This document shows, piece after piece, positions 11,110-23,219 of a DNA stretch of 64,000 bases. Location of the stretch: the NCBI GenBank assembly GCA_949987705.1, contig OX465281.1, positions 30,240,942 to 30,304,941 on the forward strand, given 5' to 3'. The translations under genes were made by a program, and so were the position numbers. Origin of the DNA: Thereva unica. Its lineage: Eukaryota; Arthropoda; Insecta; Diptera; Therevidae. The notes under the pieces are model-generated. The model had not been told where the DNA came from and did no database searches. It was given only the letters and a program-made list of their open reading frames with translations. Each line of letters begins with the position of its first letter. Position 1 is the first letter of the stretch.

Positions 11110-11299
11110 ATTAACTCTATATAATAAATGTCTTTTATTCTGTCATCTACATGGAAGCAAGATCGACAAGATCGATTCTTTACTCGCCCCTTAGACAATA
11201 TGAACGAACGACAATTCGAACGTGCAAAAATATTGTGACTCAGCCTTTTTAGTTATATGGCAACATCAATCCTAGATAGCAGCCAATAGTCATTCTGCT

Positions 11300-12500
11300 G
11301 AAGGAACAATATCTAGTAGTAAGATCAGTTTGAAGGATAGAAGAGTGTGGGAGTGCTCGATTAGATGTCGATGAGCCTTGAACTCTTGGATGTAGTACAA
11401 GTTCGGGAATATTGACTGTGGGAGATTTTTCCGCAGAGGAGTTATTCCATTTATAACCGACCTTCTAGGCGGTAGTGTTCGCGAAAAGGTGGTATGCAGT
11501 GTGTTGAAGTGAACCGAGAGGGTTAGCCTTGAATTGGGTAAAAAATATTATCGTAGAGGCAGCGGCGTTTATGTTAGTGAAAAGTGCCAATAGGACTAAC
11601 ATGTTGCCAGGGTTCCTACTTTACTTCAATGGCTTAACGAGTCTATAGCAGCGCAAAAGGTGTCATGAGTTGAACCTGCAGATTGAGTTCGTAGTTTTAG
11701 ATCTTCTTCAGGTGTGCTAAGGAGGTTTTCGTGCAACCTGTCCAAATAAGCAAGAAGTGCTTACAGATTGCCGATCGTTGAACCTGCAGATTGTAACTCG
11801 GCCAGCTGGTTGAAAGAGGAATTTGCCGAGTATCTTTAAAAAATCCAGGAAATGTGATGCTTCTCTGTCGATTTACAATGTGTGGTTAATCCATCACAGG
11901 ATCCACAGGTTAAAGTTATGATGAGAACGTTGTGAGGTAGATCATCTGTGCCATTCCACATGGTGCACGGATATAGAACGAAGATGAGAGCAGATTTTAT
12001 TAGAGATGAGACAGTACATGGAATTGGAGCTGTTGATTTCGATGCGATTCGTTCAGCCTCAGTAAAGAAAGAGCTCAGTTCAGGCTGTTGTGGGGGTTGA
12101 AAGCCCAGCTCATGATCAATCGGTCTGGGTTGCATTATATTATCGATTGTGTAAAAGTAATGCAGAGTGGTGTCATCAGCGAAGCTGTAAAGTGGATCGG
12201 GGAGGATTGACAGCAGCTTAAACAAATTAGCAAAACATCGGGTGATAGAATTGACAGCTAAAAAACATAGGTAGAGATGGTGTGCGGTTTAGCTTCGAAG
12301 CCATTGAATATTATGTTGATTGAACGACCAGAAAGTTGATTACTATCAAGCCAGTTCTGAGCTGAGCCGATATAAGTTTTGAGTTTGGTCGATAAAGCGG
12401 GTGATATACTCTGGCAAAAGTTATGGAAATATCTACAGCCAGGTTAGACTCAGAAAAAGATGGATACTTTGGTTGTGGTGTTCGGTTAACCACACAAGAA
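11300..12500 (-). pseudogene. LINE reverse-transcriptase relic (family of the 40-kb copy)
   Basis: On the minus strand a fragment reads YSFADDTTLHYFY, the motif-C block of a LINE reverse transcriptase (FADD type). The downstream portion matches, at DNA level, the C-terminal parts of the copies at 12.7 and 40.2 kb (shared AAGGATAGA and GACTGTGG blocks). Many stops and frameshifts make it inactive. Clade assignment (Jockey superfamily-like) is tentative. Confidence 0.65.
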
Positions 12501-12659
12501 TGTGGCTAGTAGTTTTTTTTATCTAAAGCTGAAGTCCTTGTCTTGTAGAACTTGGGTGAACTGATGTTGGTGTTAAAAAAGCCATAGATAAGTTCAAAAA
12601 CAATAAAGCCCTGAGCTACTTAAGGACTGCAACAACAAGGCCGTAGAATGTCTACATAG

Positions 12660-12860
12660 GCTTTGCCATTTTAACCCGCTTTTGCTCTGAGGCTGTCATC
12701 TAGTAGGAAGCTAAGTTTGAAGGATAGAAGAGGATAAGGAGTCTGGGAGTGCTCTGTTAGATATCGATGAGTCTTGAACTCTAAGATGTTGTACAAGTTC
12801 GGGAATATTGATTGTGGGAGATTGTTTGTAGTTTTAGACCTTCTTTAGATCGATTTGGAT
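12660..12860 (-). pseudogene. second, short LINE 3' relic
   Basis: This stretch repeats the 3' part of the 11.3-12.5 kb relic almost word for word (GTTTGAAGGATAGAAGAG and CAAGTTCGGGAATATTGA are shared) in the same orientation. It is either a separate truncated insertion or a local duplication. Confidence 0.6.
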
Positions 12861-13029
12861 TTTCAATTCATAGAAACCCATTGCACGTCACCCTAGATCC
12901 ATTTATTACTTAAACAAAAGTTTTAAAAGCTTTTTTGGATCTCTAGAAAAGTTGACTGTTGCCCACTACTCTTTTATTGACTTGCTCCTGTCTGGGGAAA
13001 TCCGGAGCCAAATGGCACCAAGCCATATA

Positions 13030-14535
13030 CTATACTAGCATAAAACCCGCGTGCCTTGCAACGCCTTTAAATAAAAACTGTTTATTATGTGCAATGTTTT
13101 CCTTCAAAAAAAAAAAACCAACAAAAAAGTCAGCTGTTATTATCCCTAAAAAGGGTTTATTATAGTGCATTTTTTAATAAATATGGTAAACAAATTGCTG
13201 CGAATATCACCTCTGCTCAACAAATCTGCAAGTTTTGAAGCAGAGATTGGCATGTATATGTCATCAAGAGAAGTGACATTTTAGGGTTTGACGAACGTTC
13301 GTTAAGTTTGTTCGCCTATTTACGTGGGTGTAAGAAATTATGAAGCAATCACAAATGAATATTAAATAAAGTGAATTTCGAGTCATTCATTTCTACGTGA
13401 TTATAGGGATGCACTGTCAAAATTTCAGCCCTTCAACTTCAGGGGTTTGAGTTAACCCCATTTCATCCCCTTAGGGGATGAATTTCGAGTAATCGCTTCT
13501 TAGAAAATGTCCACGTCATTATAGAGATGCTCTGTCAAAATTCCAACCGTTTAGCTCTAGGGGTTTGGGTTAACCCCATTTAACCCCCTTAGGGGATAAA
13601 TTTCAAAAAATCGCCCCTAAGTGGATGCCCTCGTCATTATAGTGATGCACGGTCAAAATTAGAGCCCTCCAGCTTCAGCGGTGTGGGTTAACCCCATTCC
13701 ACCCCCTTAGGGAATGAATTTCGCAAAATCGCTTCTTAGTGGATGTCCACGTCATTAAGGGGATGCACTGTCAAAATTTCAGCCCTATAGCTCCAGCGGT
13801 TTGGGTAAACCCCATTTCACCACCTTAGGGGATAACTTTCGAAAAATCGCCTTATAGTGGATGTCCACGCCATTATAGGGATGCACTGTTAAAATTTCAG
13901 CCCTATAACTTTAGCGGTTTGGATAAAAGCCATTTCCACCCCTTAGGGGATGAATTTCGAAAAATCGCTTTTTAGTGGATTTCCACGCCATTATAAGGAT
14001 GCACTGTCGAAATTTCAGCCCTATAGCTCCAGTGGTTTTGGGTTGACCCCATTTCACCCCCCTAGGGGATGAATTTCGAAAAATCGCTTCTTAGTGGATG
14101 TCCACGTCATTATAGGGATGCACTGTCAAAATTTCAGCCCTATAGCTTTAGCGGTTTGTAAAAACCCCATTTCACCCCCTTAGGGGATAAATTTCGAAAA
14201 ATCGCTTTTTAGTGGATGTAAACGTCATTATTGGGATGCACTGTCAAAATTTCAGCCCTTTAGCTCTAGCGGTTTAGGTTGTGCGTTGTCTGTCAGTCAG
14301 TTACTTTTTATACAATAGAAAAAAAAGTAAAGAAAAAAAAATCCCCTTACAACTTATTGAACCCCATTTCACCCCCTTCAACCCTTTTTTCTCCATAAAA
14401 AGTAGCCTATGTGCGTCTCCAAGGTATAAACTATGTCTATAGCAAATTTCATCAAAATCGGTCCAGTGGTTAAGGCGTGAAAGCGTAACAGACAGACAGA
14501 CAGACAGACAGAGTTACTTTCGCATTTATAATATT
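13030..14535. mobile_element. interspersed repeat unit containing a tandem array
   Basis: The unit begins at TACTAGCATAAAACCCGCG and ends at CGCATTTATAATATTAGTA, just after a (CAGA) run at 14490-14511. This ending is one I associate with a widespread arthropod interspersed repeat, but I cannot assign its class. Most of the body is the tandem array annotated separately. No coding sequence. Confidence 0.5.
13375..14290. repeat. tandem array, about 8 copies of a 118-bp unit
   Basis: A unit containing GATGCACTGTCAAAATTTCA, then a CCCATTTCACCCCCTTAGGG block and ATGAATTTCGAAAAATCGC, recurs at about 13406, 13525, 13642, 13760, 13878, 13996, 14115 and 14235. Copies differ by scattered substitutions. 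Spacing is almost constant at 117-120 bp. The repeats are too long and too similar throughout to be a repeat-spacer array. Confidence 0.85.
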
Positions 14536-14539
14536 AGTA

Positions 14540-15445
14540 AGGATTCATCGTGTTTGTTCATGAAAGCTTCGCAGTGAAACCTTCAAGCTGTAAGCTTCCA
14601 AAATTAGTATAGTTGTTTTCAAACCTCGTGACATCCCGCGCATATTCCCATTCCCCAGCTAAGCTCTTAAAAATGTTTAAAAGTTCAGACAAAAGCTTCA
14701 GTTAACTCCTCCTATCAAATCACTTGTTGCCATGTAATCAGTCGCGACTGCGTATTGCTACCGGGAGGTGTATCTTTCTGGGGCTTCAATGATTATTCAA
14801 AAAAATTTACAAATTATGACTGAAAAACACCCGTTTTTATATATTTTTTTATTTTAAGGTTTTTATATTTTACACATATGCCACAGAAATAATTTGTAGT
14901 AATTTCTACTAAAAAATACGATATTTGTGTTTTTATCACTTTGATTACTAGATTTTTGACATTTTCCGCCAGTCGCAAGCGCGCTTCTGCCTTGGGAGGT
15001 TGTGCTGCTTGCGGCTCGGAGAACTCTCAATTTATGAATGAAAATGCTCATATCTTTAAAAGAAATTTTTCCAGCAATTCTTTTAATTTATTTTAAATTT
15101 AGGGATGAGAAATATTTAGCATAATTATAGTAAAATTATGCTTATTACGATGGATAAACTGCCTTTGTTGAGCAGGAGTTTTACATGTATTTAAAAGCTC
15201 TGCTCAATACATATAAAGATTACTTAACTTTATTCATCCGGCATGCGCACATCCCTTCCCAAATTATTTTGTTGAGTTTTTTCTGCGTTTGTTGCCTTTT
15301 TAAGTTAAAAGAGGGGAAATGATAGAACAAAATTAATGAAATTGGGCAACGAGGTGCGCAGAACTCTTCAAATTATTTGTGTCACGGCGTTTGAAAACTT
15401 CTATACTACAGCATTGATGTATAATTACTTCCATACTAGCCTGAA
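14540..15445. other. intergenic, no gene recognised
   Basis: AT-rich, with one 62-codon open frame (14863-15051, minus) that I do not recognise. Confidence 0.4.
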
Positions 15446-15810
15446 CCCAGCAAACATTATGATTTGAGATCGAATCGAAAGCTAATCGTTAAAATGAACT
15501 ACAATTGCGATCTCGAAGCCGTTTTCGAATTGAAATCGAAGTAAAAAAGAACGAAAAGGACCGCTAGGTCGAATCGCAAAAGCGATTCGAGTTTCTTTCG
15601 TTTTTTTCGCCAAAACGAAAAATTCTCGAAACCTTTTAAAGGCGAATTTTACTTTTAGTATTGTACGCGGTTCTCTTCTTTTAAAATTTCGATTTTTTTT
15701 CGTCAAAACGAAATATTACCGTAATTTTATTTCAAAGTATTTCTTTCTCGCTCTCTTCCTGTTCGAGAATTTTTCGAAGCACTCTAAACTTCGAGATGAT
15801 GTTTGCTGGG
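15446..15810. mobile_element. 365-bp MITE with CCCAGCAAACAT ends
   Basis: The left end CCCAGCAAACAT is inverted at the right end (ATGTTTGCTGGG). Inside, GATCGAATCG-type and TTCGTTTT-type motifs recur. No exact target duplication is visible, so the superfamily is unassigned. Confidence 0.65.
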
Positions 15811-16107
15811 AAAGTTTCTAATTTTCATACGGAAGCGAAAACACAGTATTCCGCAGCAAAGTTATGTAACCAGGGCTTAAATTGCTGCTGCAATTTTAAT
15901 ACTGTTGTTGTTGACTTTGCTTTGCTGCCAGGAAGACCACAGAAACTTGCGCATATTTTCAATCATTTTGCTGAAGGCTGTTAAAGCTTTTTTTTCCATA
16001 TTGCTGCGTATGCTGTTGCTTACAAATGCTGGAGCATGCTCTCTAAACAAAAGTACCATTTTACTATATAAAGTTGGACCATGAAATAAAAGCTGAAGGA
16101 AACAAAG

Positions 16108-16410
16108 GCCTCGATTCCCAGATCCGACGGGAGGGAAGTGAGTGAGGATTTGACACTTTGCGATTCTCAAATCCGCAGTCCCGGATTGGTTTAAATCGAA
16201 AATTCGGAGTGAAGACTCACGCGATAATGAAATATATGATGTCGGATTATCTCAGGCGCATTTGTCGTTCAAATCCGCAAAAAATTTGTTGCGGATCACA
16301 CTTTTACAGCGCGGAAAATGTCAAAAAGAAATTCGGGGTTGCGGATCTGAGAATCGCAAAGTGTCAAATCCGCAACTCACTTCCCTCCCGTCGGATCTGG
16401 GAATCGAGGC
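16108..16410. mobile_element. 303-bp MITE with long inverted repeats
   Basis: Ends of about 75 bp are inverted copies, starting GCCTCGATTCCCAGATCCGA. CAAAG lies outside both ends (16103-16107 and 16411-16415). The duplication could also be read as three bases (AAA) if the ends are taken as GGCC. Open frames inside and across it are shadows of the repeat arms. Confidence 0.75.
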
Positions 16411-16415
16411 CAAAG

Positions 16416-18039
16416 TATTTCACAGGCTTTGGAGAGGAAAGCTTTGAAAAACTGCAAGCAAACAGAAAGCTTTTCACAGCAAAGTATTTTAGAGCCGAAG
16501 CATTCGCAGCGGGTCCAGTATGCTCCTGAAAGTTATTTGAAAGCAACGGCATTTGCAGCAATTTGGAACAAGCTCCTGTATGTAACAACAATTATTTTAA
16601 ACAATGGAATGGACAATGGTATGGTAATGTGAATCTTGTATGGACGGGCCACCTGGCCAATGGGCTGGAGTGCATTGGAGCAGTCGTGTATGGGGTGGGC
16701 TCTTAAGGGATTTGATTACTTCCTATCTCCTAATCATCATTTCTCAGAATACATATCCGACTAAATTCCATACATTGTTGTTCAGTTGCACTTGCACAAA
16801 CAAGATTTGTCCATAATATAACCATTCAGGAATTATTACTGATAGTTTTGAATATATTGTGTATTCTGTGAAGCCAGCAGGAGCTAAAAGGATGAATTCC
16901 TGAAATTCGGAAAACTGTTTATTTTGTTATAAGCTATCGCAATAATGTGGCTTCCAAGAATCAGTCTAGGCCAGAGTAGAAATATGATATATGTATGTAA
17001 TATTCCCGAAATCACATTGACCATTACAAAAACGATGTAGAGATGGCATGTGTGGTTAGACAGAAATTGTTTCAATATTATCAAATATTATCTCTGCAGA
17101 GTAAAATGAATGAAAATCAGTTCCGGAAACACAAGTATTTAACAAAAAGCATTCTTAAACAATTTGTGAAAAAGTTATGTAATTTAGTTGGCAGTAAGTG
17201 TACCATAGAATTGTATGATTACATAATTGGATATTACACAAACTGTAGTTGTTCAACTAATTATTCACAAAGAATGAAGGTTGTTTGTTGTTGTTTTGTT
17301 TTGTTTGGCGACTAAAGTGAATGCAGAGATGTTTAATATTAAATTTTGAGAGTTCTAGTTTTATGTTAAAATATATTAATTAGTTAAGAGAATGGAGGTC
17401 GAACATCAACAGTGGTAATAGGAAAATATGCACGTGACCTAGATTGGATTGATGGGGTTATAACTTTCAATAGAAAGGGCGAGCCGTGGATTCTTGAGGT
17501 TTGGTTTAAATTTGTGATTAACATATGTACCTAAAAGAGTCTTAATAAAGTTGAATCTATCTTCAGCAAAAGTGTAGTTATTTTAAGAACTGGTTCGATG
17601 ATTTATGTAAGTTGGTGACTGAGTGCAAATATGCTGGATACCTGGATATAGAAAGATTTTCCCGGGGACGTGGGAAGCGATGGGTAGAAACACTTTCATG
17701 GATTGATGAATGCCAAACTAACGAAGGAGTGGAACTTCAAGAGCAACTGATGGTGAATCTAAGGTGATGGATGATTAGTAAAGCAATAATCCCAAAGCTA
17801 GCTGGATGGCGCACACTTCACGAATTGATAAATTAATTAATTGTAATTGTGCAATTAATGAAGCTGGAAACATGTCCAGCGAAATGAACAAAAAAAGCAT
17901 CCTGTTTCCAGTATATAGAGAAGCAGGTGTCACAAGGTGAAGCAATCATTGCTGTGTAACAGAATAGTTCGATTCGCCAACCAAATTAACAGATATTTAC
18001 TCTGAAGTAGGCGATCGTGAAAGTCAAGAGTTTCATAAT
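16416..18039. other. intergenic, no confident gene
   Basis: Open frames of 66-90 codons (for example 17043-17315 plus) show no domain I recognise. An open stretch without a start codon, around 17590-17765, contains RGRGKRWVETLSWIDE and could be a retroelement scrap, but I cannot place it. Confidence 0.3.
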
Positions 18040-18190
18040 TCAATACAACTTCTTCTTTGACGGCTCCATAACCGGGGTGAGGTCTTAGCCTCTCGCAACT
18101 GTCCTCTACACCAGTTACGATTCTGACCCCTGGGCGTCCTGATCTACACCATTCTTCTAGCGGAGTTTGGGTCTTCCTTGCTGTCACACT
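18040..18190 (-). pseudogene. LINE 3' relic, empty-site relative of the 49/53-kb locus
   Basis: On the minus strand this reads a GRPGVR-type LINE C-terminal fragment with a tail near (GAA)n. It aligns with the two flanks of Harbinger E: 49020-49128 and 53522-53600 match it continuously across GCGTCCTG followed by a CTACACC-like stretch. It therefore shows what that site looks like without the transposon. Confidence 0.65.
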
Positions 18191-18199
18191 GCAAAATCT

Positions 18200-20590
18200 C
18201 TTTAATAAAGAATTAGGAAAAGCTCAATAAACTAGGATGACAATGACTGTTAGCTCAGTTTTTGGGCTATGTTCTAGGAGCTCGTCGACACATTTCAGTA
18301 CCACATTTGTTGAAAATTTCCTCGTTGTCTCGATGTCTTCTGCTGTAAAACTCTAATGGGAAAAGAGGGTTCCTTTTCCTTGCCAACCCATCTTTACAAT
18401 TTTTCCCCCAGCAGAATTTTCTTCTCGCAGCTTCTTCTTGTATAGGTCATTAACCCCCGACTACAGCTTCCCTGGATGATGGCTCGCTGTCTCCTTTCCT
18501 CTTCACAGATCAGCTGTTTTCCTACCTATACCTCTCACTGATCTCCTATGCTCTTATTTAGGTCCTTGGTAAGTTTGGCAACGGTATTGAAGTTCCTGCA
18601 ATTTCGATGGTTGTTTCTCATTTTCCCCGCCATTTGTTGCTTTGGCTCTGTTGTGATCATCTGACAGTTTTCATGTGGTCAGTATCGGTTCTGGTGCTAT
18701 GGTTTGTTGTGCTTTGTGAGTGCTGATAAGGGCGCATTTGTGCTACAGGTAAATTTTCCTAAATTGTAGTATTTTATGCCTTTCGCCTTAGGTCATCTCG
18801 GAACAATGACCAATGTGATAATCCAATTAAAGATCTCCGGATTTATCAGCATCCACTCCCCCACCACCTGATTAGCTCTCTCCGCTTAAGCCATACCATG
18901 GATTTTCCTGATTTCTGAAAGGGCCCGACCGAATGTTATGGATTTTTTTTCAAAGCCTTTTGTCATTAATATTCTTCTTTCGGTACCTCAAAGAAGTCGG
19001 TATAGTTTTTGGTTTGCGCAGTATCGCGCATAGGTACAAAAATCACTTATGTCGTTTAAACCAAAAAACGGTTCGAACGAATTTTATGAAAATCTTTTCA
19101 TATTATCTTTCTGTTAATACGCTTTGAATGACATCGAAACAATGTCGATATCTTTTTGGTTCGCGCGATATCCTGCAGGAATGACCACGTACGTACGCAC
19201 ACACACACATACTTCTTCCCAAATTTTTGCTTAAAATGCTATTGGGACCTTGACGCTGCTAGACCGATGCGAGATTTTCAAGAAAATCCTCTTAAAAGAA
19301 ACCTCCTTACTTAGGTTACTTCTAGACATTGCACCATGACGTGACCAACGACGTAACAGAATGGTAGGGCAAACGGTGATTCCTGAGCTTAGAACTGCCA
19401 CAAAACAAGGTAGTGGAACATGAATAAATAATAGGAGCCGAAAAGAGTATGGGACCAAAAATACACAAAAATTTCCCCAAGCCAGCAAAAGGTTTCCAAA
19501 CCATATCAAGGCAGTAGAGGTCCTTTCATATACCTTCGCCTTTTGATGCTGATACACGGCTCAATGCATTACCTCAATTCCGGGAGCAGGTGATAAATCG
19601 CAAAAATTCAGAGATAGCTCGAAGTGAACGCAATGAGCCGAATATTATAACTAGCTTTTAATGATTTTATATCGATAACTAGAGTGCTCCAATAGCCATG
19701 TTTAGACACTCCTTAAAAGGCTTACAGCGCTCCGCATGTCATTGCAAGGGAGCATACCTTTTTGTGCTCCTTCAAAGCGTTCTAGGAGCGTTCATTATAA
19801 AAAAAAGCTTTTTAATGAAGAATATTCATCGACGCCTGTGGTTCGGTATCCAAAAATTTTTATTTCGTTCATATCTTTTGCAATTGCCTTTTGCTTTCCA
19901 AGTGCGAACGTAGTTTTACCAAAGCAGTCCCCCAACGAAACTTTAGTCCCTTCCAAAGCTTCTTGTCCTCCGTATCAAATGAGAGCCGTACCACTGAGTG
20001 TGCTAATGCCATTCTTTATGGCCACGAAAATATTCACCGGTTTTCTTGTTCTAGAAAATATTTGAAAATTCCAGGAATGGTCTCTCGGGAGTAATTTTAA
20101 CAGCAGCGTTCAAAATAAGCTCGTGCAGCCTTCCCAATTGTTCTAACTGGGTATTTTTTTATAATCTTGTAACTTGACTTTGGCCCACTTGCATATAACT
20201 AATAAATATTTCGCATATGTATAGCTGGCGTGACAATGCAATCTGGAAAAAATCAATATGGTGGTTCCAAAATGGCGAACGAATTCTGCAGATATGTTCC
20301 CTGACCCCCCGACATGGGTATCAAAGGAAAGCGAACACCAAATGGCGTATTACCTTTTCCTTCCCAACCTACTCGGTATGGATATCAAATGAAAGGTTCT
20401 TTGGTCAAGTTTGGCCATCGTGAGGCTGTATGTGCTGCCGTTAAAAATGGTTAAAAGTTCTACGGCCATCATATCCCCTTAAAAAGCCAAGGGGCCGGTG
20501 TTCGCCCGCAGTAAGCCAATTTTTATTTTTACTTGGGATAACTCGGAGGCTGAAGTGTCGTCATATTGAAAATTAGTTTTTTGTAAATTT
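18200..20590. other. intergenic, no confident gene
   Basis: A (CA)n microsatellite lies near 19197-19211. Open frames up to 109 codons occur (19231-19557 minus, 19736-20065 plus) but overlap one another in several frames and show no recognisable domain. Confidence 0.3.
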
Positions 20591-20598
20591 AATTCTTT

Positions 20599-20982
20599 AA
20601 TAATAATAATAGAGTTTCCCTTCTTATGAAGAAGGCGCACTTCTCAGCTGGGCTGAGAAACATTTACCACGGCTGAGGCATGCAAACATAGAAAAAATAA
20701 AAATAAATTATGAAAGAAATAAAAATTAAAAAGAAAAACACAGAATAAAAAATCGCATGCAAACCACGTAACCAGTCACGATACATTAAAAAGACTCCTT
20801 TTAAGGAGATCTTTACTAATGGTGACACTAAAAACATTAATATTTTTATTGACATTAATGAACATGCGATTTACAGGCTCAAAACGGCCGTAATTGGTGC
20901 TAGAGGAGTTGATGTGTAAGAGCGGTGGTCCTCTTAAATTGTATCTGCTCTCTCTAAACACCGCACGGCGACTCAGAAAACC
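20599..20982 (-). pseudogene. 3' part of a LINE split by Harbinger A
   Basis: The minus strand holds the C-terminal end of a LINE reverse transcriptase (YNLRGPPLLHINSSSTNYGR, then LNRMF-like and DLLKRSLFNVS blocks). The 3' UTR ends in an (ATT)n tail at 20612-20599. The matching upstream part resumes at 27544. The reading passes logically from the LLNG-type segment near 27.6 kb to this segment once the 6.56-kb insertion is skipped. Confidence 0.75.
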
Positions 20983-21098
20983 TGACTGCAGAAACAGAAT
21001 GTGTCGCTTGTCTCTGCCGCGGTCGCTGTCGCCGTCGCCATGAAATATTAAAACCATTCCAGCCCTATTACATGAACAGAATTTGTCGCTGTCGCTAA

Positions 21099-22116
21099 AG
21101 CTGGTGACATATCCAAGCCGTACATGTATTGCATTCAGAGGCTCCATGAAATTCGGCGAATTTCCTCTGACACAATATTACATGGTTGCGTTCCGTGCCG
21201 GCCAAAGCCTTCTATATTTACAAGCCATGCACAACAAAATTTCACACTCACATTCAAAGGTGCATGGGACTTCAATTTTGCTGTCAGACTGTGTGGAGTG
21301 CGGTTATGTACGTTTATTGGGAATAAATTATTGGGGATAAAATCTTCTTTAAACCAAATAAAAACAAAAATTATGGACATTAATTGTAACATTTATTAAC
21401 TACATATTATAAAGTTGTGATAATAATGTAAATAATAAATGTAACGTAAATAATGTAATGTAATAAACGAAAATTTTGCTTTTATCTTTATAAAAAAACT
21501 ATTATTTTTAACAAAAAATCCCGGCACTTTCATTAATAGAAAACTTTCCGCGCGGTTTTCGTCGTTATCAAAGGGATTTTTATATTTTTTTCTCCATTGC
21601 CAACATAAACCCCGTAAATCTTATTAATAACACTGTTTATTTAAATTGCAAATTTATGACAGGTAAATTGGGTACTTTTTGCATTATTGTACGTTTTTTA
21701 CATTGATGGAATAGCTCTTATTTCCAATAAAATCACACTCGAATCAGCACTTTCCGCGGAACGAAAACTTCTTTCCCTTTGATTTTAATGGGACTTCGAT
21801 ATTTCACGAATTTAAGTTGGGACTTCATACAACCACACACACACACCTACAGCATGGCTTGTAAATATAGAAGGCTTTGGTGCCGGCTTTCACACATAGC
21901 CCGAAAATCTAAGTAACGTGTTCATGTGTTTGTGTGCTTATGCTTGTGTGTGCTATCTCGAATGCGGCAATGCAGAAAAAGTTGAAAGTAGCCCGACCTT
22001 TGCGTGGCATGCCTTCCATTCACGGGATATTCCGTCAGCTCGCATATGAATACACACACTTCTATATTATCTGTCAACGAATGCAATGCATGTACGGCTT
22101 GGATATGTCACCAGCT
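21099..22116. mobile_element. element B, TAA-flanked, inside Harbinger A
   Basis: Ends are inverted copies starting AGCTGGTGACATATCCAAGC, with TAA directly outside (21096-21098 and 22117-22119). There is no transposase gene; open frames inside are short. It is a non-autonomous PIF/Harbinger-type insertion in the subterminal region of A, and is itself interrupted by element C. Confidence 0.8.
21202..21880. mobile_element. element C inside element B, 6-bp duplication
   Basis: The ends are inverted repeats of about 29 bp starting CCAAAGCCTTCTATATTTAC. TGCCGG lies directly outside both (21196-21201 and 21881-21886). A six-base duplication is unusual and I cannot assign the superfamily. The interior of 679 bp is AT-rich and has a CA microsatellite near 21833; no protein recognised. 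Confidence 0.7.
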
Positions 22117-23219
22117 TAACCCTGCCGCAGTCGCGGTTGCCAGGTTTTTGGAAATTTGAAAATTTACGGGCGACAAATGACAGCTCGTAAGAATTCTGGA
22201 GGCCTACTACAGTATTCTGATCTGAAAGTGATTTCATATGAATTCAGAAATTCCGAACTATGATTCTATATGAGGTTCGGAAAAATAGAACTTTCAGATC
22301 CGAATCAGATTATAATTTTGAAAACGTGTGCAGTCGCGTTGTGGAAAGTAGTGATGGAGTTTCACACAGAATTTTTAATCGAAAAAATTAAATGCTTTGA
22401 ATGTTTGTGGAACATAAGGAGCAGAGATTATAAAAACAATAAGAAAAAAAGTGAGATTTGGAATAAAATAAGCAACGAGTGCGGAATTTCTGGTAGGTAA
22501 TAGGTTTTGTTAATGTTTTTGTGTACATCATTAAATTTTTTGTTTAAAATTACTTTTCAGTTGAAAAATGCAAAAGCAAGTGGAAGAACTTGCGAAATAG
22601 TTTCAGCAGGGAAAAAAGAAATCTTGTTTCAACATCATCCGGCCAAGCTGCAACCGAAAGTGAGCCCATGTGGAAATATTTTAAAGAATTGGAGTTTCTT
22701 GCTGACAGCATTAAACCGAGAAAGTAAGTTGCTATTGAAAAGTGAATTTTTGAGTGAAACTCCAAAATCATAAACTAATAATTTTTTGTAGCACTATAAC
22801 AAATTACAAGTCGGATATTGCTCAGCCGTCAACATCAGCTTCTCAACCGTCAACATCAACTTCTCAGCCGCCAACATCAACTTCTCATCCGGTAACACCA
22901 ATTTTGCAGCCTTCAGAAAATATAAACCTAGATTCATATCTAGATGATGCTGTTTTCAGCCCACCACTTGGGCCTAATTTTAATGACGAAGAAGTTGCTG
23001 TAGTATTTAGTGCAAACTCGGATAAAGATACCGAAACAAGCGGCGAACAAACTCAACGTGGGAAATCAACCAGTAAGGCGGGCCGCACACTTGTGCGACA
23101 TTTATTGCAATGAGGTAAATGCCGCAATGCGGTAATTACTGCACTGAGATTTGAAGCCGTATATTTATGCGATATTCACCGCAAGGTATGATGCTGTAAA
23201 TAGAAGCAAGTTGGACAAA

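Noticed and set aside
13375..14290. Possible CRISPR-like array
   Set aside because: The whole 118-bp unit repeats, with no unique spacers, and the context is an insect-type genome.
15446..15810. Target duplication for the CCCAGCAAACAT MITE
   Set aside because: Flanking bases (GAA against AAA) do not match exactly.
16158..16529. 123-codon frame near the MITE
   Set aside because: Mostly formed by the MITE's inverted arms; no domain and no separate support.
19231..20094. Several overlapping frames of 60-109 codons as genes
   Set aside because: They overlap in different frames on both strands and none shows a domain or splice support.
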